A stretch of DNA of 64,000 bases from VSJD01 sp041653875 (GTDB lineage Bacteria; Verrucomicrobiota; Kiritimatiellia; JAAZAB01): positions 62,001 through 126,000 of the forward strand of contig JBAZEM010000002.1 in the NCBI GenBank assembly GCA_041653875.1. Reading direction: 5' to 3'. The translations under genes and the position numbers were made by a program. Positions 31,130 through 43,233 of the stretch are shown piece after piece. Each line of letters starts with the position of its first letter. The stretch's first letter is position 1. The notes beneath the pieces were generated by a model, which was given only the letters and a program-made list of their open reading frames with translations, was not told where the DNA came from and did no database searches.

Positions 31130-33412
31130 TTATCTCCGTCGCTGGCGTCGCTTTTTCCAGTGTGGCGCCTGCCGTTTTCCGATAAGTTGGCTTTTCGGAG
31201 CCGGCGCACCGGCCGTGTGAACGGCGCCGGCGGCATGAACGGCGCCGGCGGCGCGGGAATCGTCCACAAGGGCAAAATCGATCTGGCGCTTGTCGAAATC
31301 CACGCGGGCCGGAAAAACGCGCAGACGATCGCCGAGTGTGAAGGCAACCTTGCCGGCGCGCAAAACCTGGCGTTGTTCATCATAACGGACAAAATCGCGC
31401 GACAGCGTGGACACATGCACCAGCCCCTGTACCTGTAACTGGGTCAGCTCGACGAACAAACCGAAATTTTTAACGCGCACAATGATGGCGTCATATGCCT
31501 GCGGCTTTCGCCGAACGATTTGTTGTTCCAGGAACCGGTATTTCTTGATCTCCAGCAGGTTCTTCTCCGCGGTTTCCGCCACCTGTTCGGTCCGCGAACA
31601 GGAAAGGCAGAAGGCCGCCAGGTCGCCGCGCGCATAGGGCGCGCGATGCTGGGTGAGCATGGCCTGCAAAATGCGATGCACCACCAGGTCCGGGTAGCGC
31701 CGGATGGGCGATGTGAAATGCGCGTAAAATTTTTTGGCCAGCCCATAATGGCCCAGCGTTTGGGGCGAATACAGGGCGCGCTTCATGCTTTTCAGCGTCG
31801 CCAGCTTGGCATCATATTCGAATGGATGCCCCCGCACGGACTTCAGGAAATCCGTGATGTTCCGGCGTTTGGAGAGATCGCCGGGGTGGAAGCCCATTTC
31901 GGTCAGTTGCGCCGCCAGCATCTCCAGTTTTTCCGGCGTGGGCGGCTCGTGCACCCGATGCATGAGTTCGAACCCGCGCCCGCTGAGTTCCCGGTCCACA
32001 GCCTCGTTGGCGGCCACCATGCATTCCTCGATCAACTGATGGGAAATATCATTCAAGTTCTGGCGGATATCCATAATCATGCCGTCCGGCCCCATGATGA
32101 CTTCATATTCCGGCATATCCAGATCCAGCGCAAACTGGGCAAAGCGCCGCTGGCGCATTTGCTGGGCCAGCCGGTGCACCCGGATCAGCACGGCCAGATG
32201 GTCCGGACTAACCTTGTCCGCGGGGAGCGCGTCGGGACCTTCCGCCTGCAAAAGCGCGAGGGCTTGTTCATAGGTCAAGCGCAAGCGCGAGCGGATCAGG
32301 CTCTTGCAAAATTCGGCATGGACCGGCACACCGTCTTCGGCAAACGTGATCAAGACCGAAAAGGCCAGTCGATCCTCGTCCGGCCGCAAACTGCACAAGC
32401 CGTTGGAGAGTTGCTCCGGAAGCATCGGCAAAACCTTGTCCGGAAGATACACGCTGTTGCCGCGCATCTGCGCCTCATGGTCCATGTGACTGCCCGGACG
32501 GACAAAATGGGAAACGTCGGCGATATGCACCCCAAGCACACGCCGGCCGCGCGCATCGGTTTCCAGCGAAAGCGCGTCGTCATAATCGCGGGAGGTGGTC
32601 GGGTCGATCGTGAAAATGAACCGATCGCGAAAATCCCGGCGCGCGCCCGGATTGGCCAGGCGGTCGGGGGAAGCCGCGGCCTCCCGGATGACTTCCGCGG
32701 GAAAGGCGTCGCGCAGACCGTAATGCCGGATGATGGTCAGGGTGTCCAGGGAAGGATCGGATTCCGGGCCGATCACCTCGATGATTTCGGCTTCCGGGCT
32801 GACGTGTTTGTTCGGCCATTCCGTGAACTGGATGACCACCCGGTCGCCGACGCGGGCGCCCTTGGTGTCGGGCACATAAAAATCCTGCGTATAGGCCGGA
32901 TCGATCGGCACGACGTAGTGAAAGCGCGGGGTGGCCTTCAGAGTGCCGGCGATCGCCCGGCGGGAGCGCTCCAGAATCCTGATCACTTTGCCGGTCCGGC
33001 GCACCCGGGTTTCCGGATCCACTTGCCCCGGGTCCAGGCGCACGACAACCCGGTCGGACGGCATGGCGGTGCCAATGCTATCGCGCGCCACAAAAATTTC
33101 GACGGACCCATCCAGGGGCTGGACGATGCCGTTCCCGGAGCGCAGGACATCGAGCTGGCCGGTGATCAAGTCGGCCGGTCTGCCCAACGAGTAATGGTTC
33201 TGGTGAATGCGCACGATCTCGCCGTTATGAACCATCCATTCCAGGAGGGTGCGGATGTGCTTGCGCTCAGGCCCGGACAAGGCCAGGGCCTTGCCGATCT
33301 GGTCATCCGTCAGCGCCGCGCTCGCCGGCGATTGGAAAAGCCCCATCACGCGGTCCCGGAACGCTTCGGTCAATAACTTGCTTTTTTTCATGCTGTATTT
33401 GTTTTTTGCCAT
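31130..33412 (-). CDS. rnr: ribonuclease R
   Basis: 3'-5' exoribonuclease for structured RNA, also partner of tmRNA-mediated decay. 760 residues: N-terminal HTH (about 10-75), cold-shock domains (85-230), RNB catalytic domain with the metal-binding aspartates in IDPTTSRDYDDALSLE and a C-terminal S1 domain (GLFVELTQLQVQGLVHVSTL). The Lys/Arg-rich tail (KRQAPHWKKRRQRRR) is typical. Just before it, a duplicated AGAVHAAGAVHTAGAPAP is encoded by a 15-18 bp tandem repeat at about 31207-31250. Confidence 0.95.
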   Translation of the reverse strand: MAKNKYSMKKSKLLTEAFRDRVMGLFQSPASAALTDDQIGKALALSGPERKHIRTLLEWMVHNGEIVRIHQNHYSLGRPADLITGQLDVLRSGNGIVQPLDGSVEIFVARDSIGTAMPSDRVVVRLDPGQVDPETRVRRTGKVIRILERSRRAIAGTLKATPRFHYVVPIDPAYTQDFYVPDTKGARVGDRVVIQFTEWPNKHVSPEAEIIEVIGPESDPSLDTLTIIRHYGLRDAFPAEVIREAAASPDRLANPGARRDFRDRFIFTIDPTTSRDYDDALSLETDARGRRVLGVHIADVSHFVRPGSHMDHEAQMRGNSVYLPDKVLPMLPEQLSNGLCSLRPDEDRLAFSVLITFAEDGVPVHAEFCKSLIRSRLRLTYEQALALLQAEGPDALPADKVSPDHLAVLIRVHRLAQQMRQRRFAQFALDLDMPEYEVIMGPDGMIMDIRQNLNDISHQLIEECMVAANEAVDRELSGRGFELMHRVHEPPTPEKLEMLAAQLTEMGFHPGDLSKRRNITDFLKSVRGHPFEYDAKLATLKSMKRALYSPQTLGHYGLAKKFYAHFTSPIRRYPDLVVHRILQAMLTQHRAPYARGDLAAFCLSCSRTEQVAETAEKNLLEIKKYRFLEQQIVRRKPQAYDAIIVRVKNFGLFVELTQLQVQGLVHVSTLSRDFVRYDEQRQVLRAGKVAFTLGDRLRVFPARVDFDKRQIDFALVDDSRAAGAVHAAGAVHTAGAPAPKSQLIGKRQAPHWKKRRQRRR

Positions 33413-33416
33413 GAAA

Positions 33417-33491
33417 ATAGCCGACTTAAAGTCGGCTCTACATTTGGGAAGCTTGGAAGCTTGTATGTAGAGCCGGTTTTATACCGGCTAT
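33417..33491. repeat. paired AGCCGACTTAAAGTCGGCT-type palindromes
   Basis: Left arm 33417-33443 and right arm 33465-33491 are mutually inverted, each containing its own hairpin (AGCCGACTTAAAGTCGGCT; AGCCGGTTTTATACCGGCT). The loop holds GGAAGCTTGGAAGCTTG. A related module is at 60127-60153. Confidence 0.8.
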
Positions 33492-33576
33492 ATTTTACAT
33501 TGTCACGGACTGAGAAAGCCAGATCAATTAAAATCAGCAAGGCATGTCCGGCCACTAACTATTGCCGCTTGCCTAT

Positions 33577-33852
33577 TCAGAACGCCACCTCGAACGCATC
33601 GAACTCGCCGGTGGGCTTGGCGTACGACTCGCGACAAGCCAGCACGGAAGCCGCCGGCGGCCCGCGCCGGCACCAGCGCACAAACTGCTCCAGGCTCGCT
33701 TCCTCGCCCTCGGCCGTCACTTCCACGCAACCGTCGTCGTTATTCCGGACCCAGCCGCGCAAACCATTGCGACGCGCCATCTGCACACAATAGTGACGAA
33801 ACGCCACACCCTGGACTCGGCCGGAAATCATGAGATGGACCCGCGCCTGCAT
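33577..33852 (-). CDS. acyP: acylphosphatase
   Basis: Hydrolyses acyl phosphates. 91 residues from ATG 33852, the normal size. GRVQGVAFRHY carries the catalytic R19 and WVRNNDDGCVEV the catalytic N37 or N38. Reading upstream stays open but only through the GGTTGAT heptamer array, translated as STINHQPSTI, so the upstream part is rejected as coding. Confidence 0.93.
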   Translation of the reverse strand: MQARVHLMISGRVQGVAFRHYCVQMARRNGLRGWVRNNDDGCVEVTAEGEEASLEQFVRWCRRGPPAASVLACRESYAKPTGEFDAFEVAF

Positions 33853-33864
33853 TTTCTGAAGAAT

Positions 33865-33920
33865 GGTTGATGGTTGATGGTTGATGGTTGATGGGCGATG
33901 GTTGATGGTTGATGGGCGAT
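33865..33920. repeat. heptamer tandem array (GGTTGAT)
   Basis: Eight contiguous 7-bp units: four GGTTGAT, one GGGCGAT, two GGTTGAT, one GGGCGAT. It lies immediately upstream of acyP. It is the cleanest array in the window and shows the 7-bp period directly. Confidence 0.95.
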
Positions 33921-34020
33921 GAAAAAACGACAATGACAAGTTCGAGGATGTTTCGATCCATGAACTATCTAAAAAAACATAGCCTTTTGGCCTCCACATG
34001 TCCAGCCAGAACAAGAAGAA

Positions 34021-34111
34021 ATTTAGCGATTTACCGATTCAGTGATTTAGCGATTGTCCACAGGATTTTAAATCTTCAATCGCTCAATCACTTAATCGCT
34101 GAATCGTTAAA
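34021..34111. repeat. opposing tandem repeats (GATTTAGCGATT family)
   Basis: Left arm 34021-34056 (TTTAGCGATTTACCGATTCA) and right arm 34076-34111 (AATCGCTCAATCACTTAATC) are complementary around a 19-bp loop. The right arm encodes the last residues of Lnt (NDSAIK). Confidence 0.8.
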
Positions 34112-35757
34112 TTTCTTCCGCCACGCCATTCCCGCGAGCAAGGCCAGGGTGAAAGCGGCGCACCCCAGCGCCAGGACATCGCCATGCCGCGTGTAAAACG
34201 TCAGCGCCATATCCGCCGGCGGCAGGGCGACGGTCTTCATCAGGTAGTCGGGATCCGGCCCGCCTGCAACGCTACCCAGCCCGCAGTCGCTACGCGACAG
34301 CGTTGCGGGCGGGTGCGTAGCATTGCGGGCAGGCAAAGCGCCCGCGGCCCGCCCCAGAAAACCGACAATGCGTCCCTGGCGGTCGATAACGCACGTTATG
34401 CCCGTATTGGTCGCGCGCACGGCGCTCACTCGATTTTCCACGCAACGGAAGACGCACTGCGCCATGTGCTGACGCGAGGCCCACGAGGGATCGAACCAGG
34501 CGTCATTGGTTTGGTTGATGAGCAGGCGCGCGCCGGCGCGCACACAATCCCGCGCCAACCCCGCGACGGTGTCCTCGAAACAAATCAACACCCCAAAGGC
34601 CTTGGCGCCCAGTTGAAACACAACCGCCTCGCGGCCGGGCGTAAAACTCTCCTCGACGGGTGTCAGCACGCGCAGAAACGGGATCCATCGCTCCAGCGGA
34701 ATATATTCGCCGAACAGCACCAGATGCCGCTTGGCATAGGTTTGCGGCGGCGCGCCGCCCGGCTGGAACAGAAAGGCGCTGTTGAAGTATTTGACGGTCC
34801 GCCCGGAATCGTCGAAATCCATCGACCCCATCAGCACGCTCGTCTTGTGCCGGATCACGTCGGCGACGACTTTCTGGCTGACCGGAGAAGTGCGCACAAA
34901 ATCCGGCACAACGGTTTCCGGCCATACAACCAAATCGGGCGCGCCATGCTCGATCGCATGCAGGCTGGCGCGCCGCAAGCGGTTGTTGATTTCGGTTGTC
35001 CAGGTTTCCGACCATTTTTCAAGCTGGGGGATGTTCACCTGCACGGCGGCGATTTTGAGAGTGGCCGCCGCATCCGGGAGCCGGCGCAGGGCCGACTGCC
35101 CGTATAGAAGCGCCAGGCCGATCCCGAACAAAGCAATGAGCAGTTCCGGATGCATCCGCAGCGGCTCATCCGGCTGACGGCGAATATATTGGATTAAAAT
35201 GAGCGCCACGGCCGCATTGACCAGGACCGCCAGGTAAGAAACGAGATAAACCCCGCCCGCCTCCGCGACTTGAATCAGCGGCAGATTGGCATACTGGCTG
35301 GCCCCCAGCGAATTCCAGGGAAACCCGGAGAACAGCGTGGCGCGCAGATATTCCCACCCGACCCACACGGCCGGGATGGACAGCATCATCAGGGGATTCC
35401 CCCAACGTGGGCACAGGCCCTTGCGGGCAATCCACCATGAAACGGTCAGCGCAAAACCGGCCAGGAAAAGCGCGCAGTACAGGCCGAGAAAAAACCAGCC
35501 GACCAATGTTACGCGCGTCAACCAGACGATGGACGGAAGCCAGAAGACCATGCCGGCCAGGAACCCCGCCCGAAATGCGGCGCGCGGCGCGGACGTGGCG
35601 CTGACGATCAGCAGAGGGACGAGGGCAACCCAGGCCAGGGCCGGCCATTCCAAGGGCGGGAAAGCCGCGAACAGCAGTAATCCCGTAAGGACGGCCCCAA
35701 ACCAACCGAATAATGAAACAATTTTAGATTTGAAATTTGAAATTTGAAATTGTTCCA

Positions 35758-35758
<1 letters not shown>
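34088..35758 (-). CDS. lnt: apolipoprotein N-acyltransferase Lnt
   Basis: Adds the third acyl chain to lipoproteins in the inner membrane. 556 residues from ATG 35758, which overlaps the secA stop by one base. Six to eight helices fill the N-terminal half; the nitrilase domain has the triad E281 (VVWPETV), K343 (YAKRHLVLFGEY) and C393 (VLICFED). Three parts derive from repeats: the first residues (MEQFQISNFKSK) come from an AAATTTGAAATTTG array, the last from the GATTTAGC array, and a Pro/Ala/Arg-rich loop of about 26 residues before PDYLMKTVALPP from a palindromic module at 34258-34335. Confidence 0.92.
34258..34335. repeat. REP-like palindromic module inserted in frame in lnt
   Basis: CCCGCCTGCAACGCTACC, GTCGCTACGCGACAGCGTTG and TAGCATTGCGGGCAGG: the same module as intergenic copies at 8660, 16981 and 21962. 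78 bp, 26 codons, reading frame kept; it falls in a surface loop after the nitrilase core. Confidence 0.8.
35726..35752. repeat. tandem repeat (AAATTTG) at the lnt start
   Basis: GATTTGAAATTTGAAATTTG: three 8-bp units, translated as the Lnt N-terminus (QFQISNFKS). Confidence 0.75.
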
Positions 35759-38763
<3,005 letters not shown>

Positions 38764-38771
38764 GAATGGAA

Positions 38772-38800
38772 AACTTATCAGGATTGCCGCGCTTTGTCAA
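38772..38800 (-). promoter_or_regulatory. sigma70 promoter of secA
   Basis: TTGACA (38795-38800), a 17-bp spacer and TAAGTT (38772-38777) on the minus strand; eight bases separate the -10 box from the ATG, implying a leaderless transcript. Confidence 0.6.
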
Positions 38801-38834
38801 AAAATGCTTGGATAATAATATATGCCGCAAATAC

Positions 38835-38862
38835 TTGCCAAGCGGCGTCCTGCGCCTATAAT
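38835..38862 (+). promoter_or_regulatory. sigma70 promoter of the protein kinase gene
   Basis: TTGCCA, a 16-bp spacer and a perfect TATAAT (38857-38862). ATG 38870 follows seven bases later, at the expected transcription start. This decides the start codon and implies leaderless translation. Confidence 0.6.
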
Positions 38863-38869
38863 GGCCGCC

Positions 38870-40102
38870 ATGAACGATCCCTTTTCCATGCAATCCACGG
38901 TGGTGCTGGATCAGCCGCCGACACCGTCAGCACGTGAAGCGTTGAGCGTGGAGCGTGGAGCGACGCCCAACGCGCCGCCAACACCCGCCGATGGCGAATT
39001 TGCCGAGCTGCTGGAACATTACCGCGCGCTCATCCGCGCGCGCGCCATCCCCTATCCCGTGGCCTATCGATTCGTCAAGGAGCTGGGCCACGGCCGCCAG
39101 GGGGTGGTCTTTTTGGCGACACGCCATGGCGCGCGCGCCTGCCTGACCCATCACGCGATCAAGCTGTTCGACCCGGGCATTTATTCCAGCGCGGCCAGAT
39201 ACTGGACGGACATGGGCCGGATCGCCAAGCAGATATCGCTGTTACAGCCGATCAACAACGTCAACATGGTCTCGAGCGATTTCTACGAGGAATGCAACGG
39301 CATCGGCTACATGCACATGGCCGTTATCGACGGCGTGGACCTTCAGTTTCTGATCGACGGCCAGCACATGGAAATCGCCCGGGCCCGCAGCACCCCCGCG
39401 GAATGGAACCACTTCCTCAGCGTCCTGTTCCGGGTGGAGGACAAGCGGGTCAGCCTGCATGCCGGCCTGGCGCTTTATATCCTGCGCAACGTTTTGCGCG
39501 GCATCGCGGTCCTGCATGCCAACGGGTTCATTCACGGCGACATCAAGCCGACCAACATCATGGTGAATATCCAGGGCACGGTGAAACTGGTGGACTTCGG
39601 CCGCGCGGCGCGAATCGGCGAACCGGTGAACATCCTCCTGGGCAGCCCGCTTTTCATGGCGCCGGAAAGCCACCGCCGCGAACCGGGGTTCGTCCAATCG
39701 GACATCTTCAGCGCCGGCCTGGTCGGCTTGGAAATGCTGAAGGGGCGCCAGATCGCGAGCATGTCCGATTCCAACGAGAATAACCTGCTGGATTTCAAGA
39801 CCACCCTGGCCAGCCAGATCGAGCAATACCTGCCGGACGAGGTCCTGGACAACATCGAATTCATTCACGTGCTGAAGCATTTCCTCGAACCGGACATGGT
39901 CAACCGCTATGACAGCGCCCGCGAAGCCGAATCCGGCGAGCACAGCCTGATGTCGGCGCGTCAATGGCTCAGCGACAGCGAGCGCGAATGCGAATACGAA
40001 CGCGAGCTGGAGGCCTATCTTCTCAAACTCGTGGACGAGGATACCGGCACGCTCAACCCCCATTTCGCCGCCGACAACCTGACCGCCGTGATCGAGGTCT
40101 GA
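38870..40102 (+). CDS. Ser/Thr protein kinase (Hanks type)
   Basis: 410 residues from ATG 38870, chosen because the TATAAT box ends seven bases upstream. The kinase domain (about 65-330) has a glycine loop GHGRQGVVF, VAIK-like HHAIKLFD, the catalytic loop IHGDIKPTNIM (HGD in place of HRD) and VDFGRAA in place of DFG-x-A. No membrane helix or sensor domain follows. A short N-terminal stretch REALSVERGATP is read from a CGTGAAGCG/GAGCGTG tandem array. Possibly the source of phosphothreonine for the FHA protein; that link is inference. Confidence 0.85.
   Translation: MNDPFSMQSTVVLDQPPTPSAREALSVERGATPNAPPTPADGEFAELLEHYRALIRARAIPYPVAYRFVKELGHGRQGVVFLATRHGARACLTHHAIKLFDPGIYSSAARYWTDMGRIAKQISLLQPINNVNMVSSDFYEECNGIGYMHMAVIDGVDLQFLIDGQHMEIARARSTPAEWNHFLSVLFRVEDKRVSLHAGLALYILRNVLRGIAVLHANGFIHGDIKPTNIMVNIQGTVKLVDFGRAARIGEPVNILLGSPLFMAPESHRREPGFVQSDIFSAGLVGLEMLKGRQIASMSDSNENNLLDFKTTLASQIEQYLPDEVLDNIEFIHVLKHFLEPDMVNRYDSAREAESGEHSLMSARQWLSDSERECEYERELEAYLLKLVDEDTGTLNPHFAADNLTAVIEV
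38930..38971. repeat. in-frame tandem repeat (GTGAAGCGTTGAGCGTGGAGCG family)
   Basis: About four degenerate 8-9 nt units inside the kinase N-terminus; the inverse of the CACGCTTCACGC family at 19860 and 29547. Confidence 0.65.
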
Positions 40103-40112
40103 GCGGCGGAGA

Positions 40113-40139
40113 CAGACTGAAGTCCGCAGGCTGTAGCCT
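40113..40139. repeat. tandem repeat (CAGACTGAAGTCCGCAGGCTG family)
   Basis: Three imperfect units between the kinase and proS; related in inverse orientation to 55598-55622. Confidence 0.55.
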
Positions 40140-40204
40140 GAAAATTTTACATGCCCATTTCTTGAAGCCCATCATACAATTGACGGCACATCCGTGGTGT
40201 TCGG

Positions 40205-41728
40205 TTAGTACGCCTTCGCAAACAGCACCCGGCGGGAACTGGGGTTCCCGGTGAAGGGACATACGCCCGATTCATCCGGGGAGTCCAGCGGAATGCAGCG
40301 GATGGTGACGCTCAAATCGGTTTTCAGTTTTTCTTCCGCCGCGGCGTCACCGGCCCAATGGGACAAAGCAAAGCCGCCGTGGATTTCCGGCTTCGCGGCG
40401 TTTTGCGGCGTGAAAAACTCGTAAAATTCCCGGCGGCTGTCGATCCGGCGGATATGCGCCTCGCGCAGGGCGCGCGCCCGCGCCAGGATCGAATCCTGGA
40501 TTTCATCCAGCACCGCGCCGATGGTTTGCGCCAGCTCGGCGCGCGGCACGCTGCGGCGTTCCTTATGCGGCTTGTCGCGCCGCCCCATGAAAACGGCGTC
40601 GGCGGCCATATCGCGCGGGCCGATCTCCAGGCGCAGGGGCACACCCTTCTTGATCCAGCCCCAGACCTTGTCCCCACCCCGCCCTTCGCGCGCATCCACC
40701 TCCACCGCCAGCGCCCGGCCATCGTAGGAAACGGCGCGCAGTTCCGCGGCCACACGGTCGCAATATTGCAGGACAGCGGCGCGGTCGGCGTCCTTGTGAA
40801 TGACCGGCAGGATCACCACGTGGGCCGGCGCCAGGCGCGGCGGCAGAATGAGCCCATCGTCGTCGCTATGGGTCATGATCAGTCCGCCGACAAGACGCGT
40901 GGAGACCCCCCAGGACGTGGTCCAGGCCAGACTTTCCCGGCCGCCGGCGTCCAGGAATTTGATCTCGCAGGCGCGCGCGAAATTCTGGCCCAGGAAATGC
41001 GAGGTCCCCGCCTGCAAGGCCTTGCGGTCCTGCATCATGGCCTCGATGCTATACGTGGCCACCGCGCCGGGGAAGCGTTCCGATTCCGTTTTCTCGCCCA
41101 TGATCACCGGCATGGCCATCGTGCCCTCGGCAAACTCGGCATAGACTTTAAGCATGCGCGCGGTTTCTTCGCGGGCTTCCGCCTCCGTGGCGTGGGCGGT
41201 GTGGCCCTCCTGCCACAGGAACTCCGTGGTCCGCAAAAACATGCGCGTGCGCATCTCCCAGCGCACGATATTGGCCCACTGGTTGATCAGAAGCGGCAGA
41301 TCGCGATAGGACTGCACCCACTTGGCGAACATGGCGCCGATAATGGTTTCCGAAGTCGGCCGCACCACCAGCGGTTCCTCGAGTTCGCCCTTTGGGATCA
41401 GCTTGCCTTCCGGCGAAAGCTCCAGGCGGTGGTGCGTAACCACGGCGCATTCCTTGGCAAAGCCCTCGACGTGTTTGGCTTCCTTTTCCAGGAAACTCAA
41501 CGGAATGAAGAGCGGGAAATAAGCGTTGCGATGCCCGGTGGCTTTGAAGCGGGCGTCCAGCACACGCTGGATATTTTCCCAGATACTGTAGCCCCAGGGC
41601 TTGATCACCATGCATCCGCGCACGGGCGAGAGCTCCGCCAGGTCGGCGGCGCGAATCACCTGCTGGTACCATTCCGGATAGTCTTCGACGCGGGTGGGCG
41701 AAATGGCGGTGTTTTGTTTATCGGCCAT
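40205..41728 (-). CDS. proS: prolyl-tRNA synthetase, archaeal/eukaryal type
   Basis: Charges tRNA-Pro. 507 residues, the short ProS class without the bacterial editing insertion. Motif 2 region VRWEMRTRMFLRTTEFLWQEGHTAH, motif 3 LIMTHSDDDGLILPPRLAPA, an anticodon-binding domain and the C-terminal zinc-type domain ending in the characteristic Ala-Tyr. AAGGGAT lies before the ATG. Convergent with the kinase gene. Confidence 0.95.
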   Translation of the reverse strand: MADKQNTAISPTRVEDYPEWYQQVIRAADLAELSPVRGCMVIKPWGYSIWENIQRVLDARFKATGHRNAYFPLFIPLSFLEKEAKHVEGFAKECAVVTHHRLELSPEGKLIPKGELEEPLVVRPTSETIIGAMFAKWVQSYRDLPLLINQWANIVRWEMRTRMFLRTTEFLWQEGHTAHATEAEAREETARMLKVYAEFAEGTMAMPVIMGEKTESERFPGAVATYSIEAMMQDRKALQAGTSHFLGQNFARACEIKFLDAGGRESLAWTTSWGVSTRLVGGLIMTHSDDDGLILPPRLAPAHVVILPVIHKDADRAAVLQYCDRVAAELRAVSYDGRALAVEVDAREGRGGDKVWGWIKKGVPLRLEIGPRDMAADAVFMGRRDKPHKERRSVPRAELAQTIGAVLDEIQDSILARARALREAHIRRIDSRREFYEFFTPQNAAKPEIHGGFALSHWAGDAAAEEKLKTDLSVTIRCIPLDSPDESGVCPFTGNPSSRRVLFAKAY

Positions 41729-41813
41729 GGATTTATCCCTTCGACGTAGTTTTGATATCGACGTATTAAAAACCGCATGTTATGTATCAGAATAGTATTT
41801 GTAAACCTATTTA

Positions 41814-41846
41814 TGATTGCTGATTTTTGATTTCCGATTTAAGCAA
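41814..41846. repeat. tandem repeat (GATTGCTGATTTTTGATTTCC family)
   Basis: Four imperfect units of about 8 nt; same family as 21839-21862 and, inverted, 49012-49036. Confidence 0.65.
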
Positions 41847-41875
41847 ACAGCAATGAAAGCAACAAGTCACTGACC

Positions 41876-43048
41876 ATGACAGACTTCCCGCGTTTTTATA
41901 TCGCATACGCCGCTCTGTTCTGCGCCGGGATGTTTCAAGCCGCCTTGGCTGAGGATGCCCGGACGGCGCCAACTCCGGAGACAGGCAGCGCTATGCCGGC
42001 CACACAAGCCGCGGCCACAGTCTCCGACACCCACCACCCCATAATTTTCACCAACACCAACTCCTGGTTTGCGGCCACGAACTGGTCGCAAAGACTGGAC
42101 TGGTTCCACGACACGGCCAATGTGATGTCCGAGCAAAATATCCAGCAGGCGGATTCCTGGTTTATCGCCGACCCCACCAATCGCGCGCCCTTCAAGCCGG
42201 CCAAGTTCAGACTCGGTTTGCAGATCGAAACGGATTATGACGCAAACACCAACAAGCTCGCGCTCCGGCCGTTGGCCGACACCGAGAGCGAAGTTCACCT
42301 GCCGAACGCCGAGAAACGGCTGCGGCTGACGATCTCGACGCTCGATCCCATGGCCCTGCCCGGCCAAGACTCCAACCAGGGCATGAGCGGCTTTCGAGTC
42401 GGGCTCAAACAAGGAACACTTAAGGATATCGACACGTCCTTCGGTGTGCGCCTGAAATGGATTCCGTCGATTTACGCCAACATAGCCTGGGACCCCCATT
42501 ATAAGCTGTGCGCATGGGATGTGTATCCCGAACAGAAAATCGGCTGGGAAAGCGACGATGGCGCTTATGAAACCACCAGCTTGATGCTGAACCGCTGGGT
42601 CAACCGCTGGGTGATACGGCCCATCGCCTCGCTCAAGTTGAGCCGCGCCCGGTACAAGGCCGACATGGACCAGCTGGACCAGGAAAGGCAGGCCGCCGCG
42701 GCGGCCGGACTCCCGCCGCCCGACGGGGATTACCTGAAAGGCTGGGATTGGGAGTTGACTTTGCTAAGTGGATATGCGAACGAATTGATCGACGAGTCCG
42801 TTTTCGGGCGGCTGGCCGACGGCAGCGACGTCGCGCGCGGCGGCGGCTTTCGCTTCTCGGTGCTCGGCGGCCTGCGCATTGTCGAGTCTTACAACCTGAC
42901 GTTTCTTTACCGCGGCCACCTTTACAAGCAATGGCTCTACTATTTAATCAAACCGAACGTGAGCTGGCAGGAAGCGAACGATTGGAAGGCAAACTACAGC
43001 CTGATATTGGGGATCGACATGCTGATCTACGGAACCAAGGAACGCTGA
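41876..43048 (+). CDS. exported outer-membrane-barrel-like protein of unknown function
   Basis: 390 residues. Signal peptide (about 1-25, cleavage after AALA), a low-complexity Ala/Thr segment (26-50), a helical region and then alternating amphipathic segments ending with aromatic residues (LSGYANELI..., FRFSVLGGLRIV..., YSLILGIDMLIYG), which suggests a beta-barrel. No recognised domain. The next gene on the same strand is a lipoprotein after a 185-bp gap. No ribosome site is evident at the ATG. Confidence 0.65.
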   Translation: MTDFPRFYIAYAALFCAGMFQAALAEDARTAPTPETGSAMPATQAAATVSDTHHPIIFTNTNSWFAATNWSQRLDWFHDTANVMSEQNIQQADSWFIADPTNRAPFKPAKFRLGLQIETDYDANTNKLALRPLADTESEVHLPNAEKRLRLTISTLDPMALPGQDSNQGMSGFRVGLKQGTLKDIDTSFGVRLKWIPSIYANIAWDPHYKLCAWDVYPEQKIGWESDDGAYETTSLMLNRWVNRWVIRPIASLKLSRARYKADMDQLDQERQAAAAAGLPPPDGDYLKGWDWELTLLSGYANELIDESVFGRLADGSDVARGGGFRFSVLGGLRIVESYNLTFLYRGHLYKQWLYYLIKPNVSWQEANDWKANYSLILGIDMLIYGTKER

Positions 43049-43233
43049 TCGGCTGACCGAAGAAAACGCCGGACAAAATAATCAAGGCGGGCTGACGCCC
43101 GCAACCCAAACTGTGACCTGGATATGGGGGGCGGCAGGCCCTGCCGCCGGAGGCGCGGCGATGGAGGCCCATCGCCCTCCAATAATTTACACACAAAAAA
43201 CGAGCATCTTTTTCGGAAAGGTTTTAAGAAACC

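Noticed and set aside
33865..33920. CRISPR array
   Set aside because: The units are contiguous 7-mers without spacers, and no cas genes are present; the same holds for the other arrays.
33853..34014. N-terminal extension of acylphosphatase
   Set aside because: The open frame upstream of ATG 33852 is the translated GGTTGAT array; the family length is reached without it.
38822..38869. Earlier ATG codons for the protein kinase
   Set aside because: They lie upstream of or inside the TTGCCA-16-TATAAT promoter, so they would not be transcribed from it.
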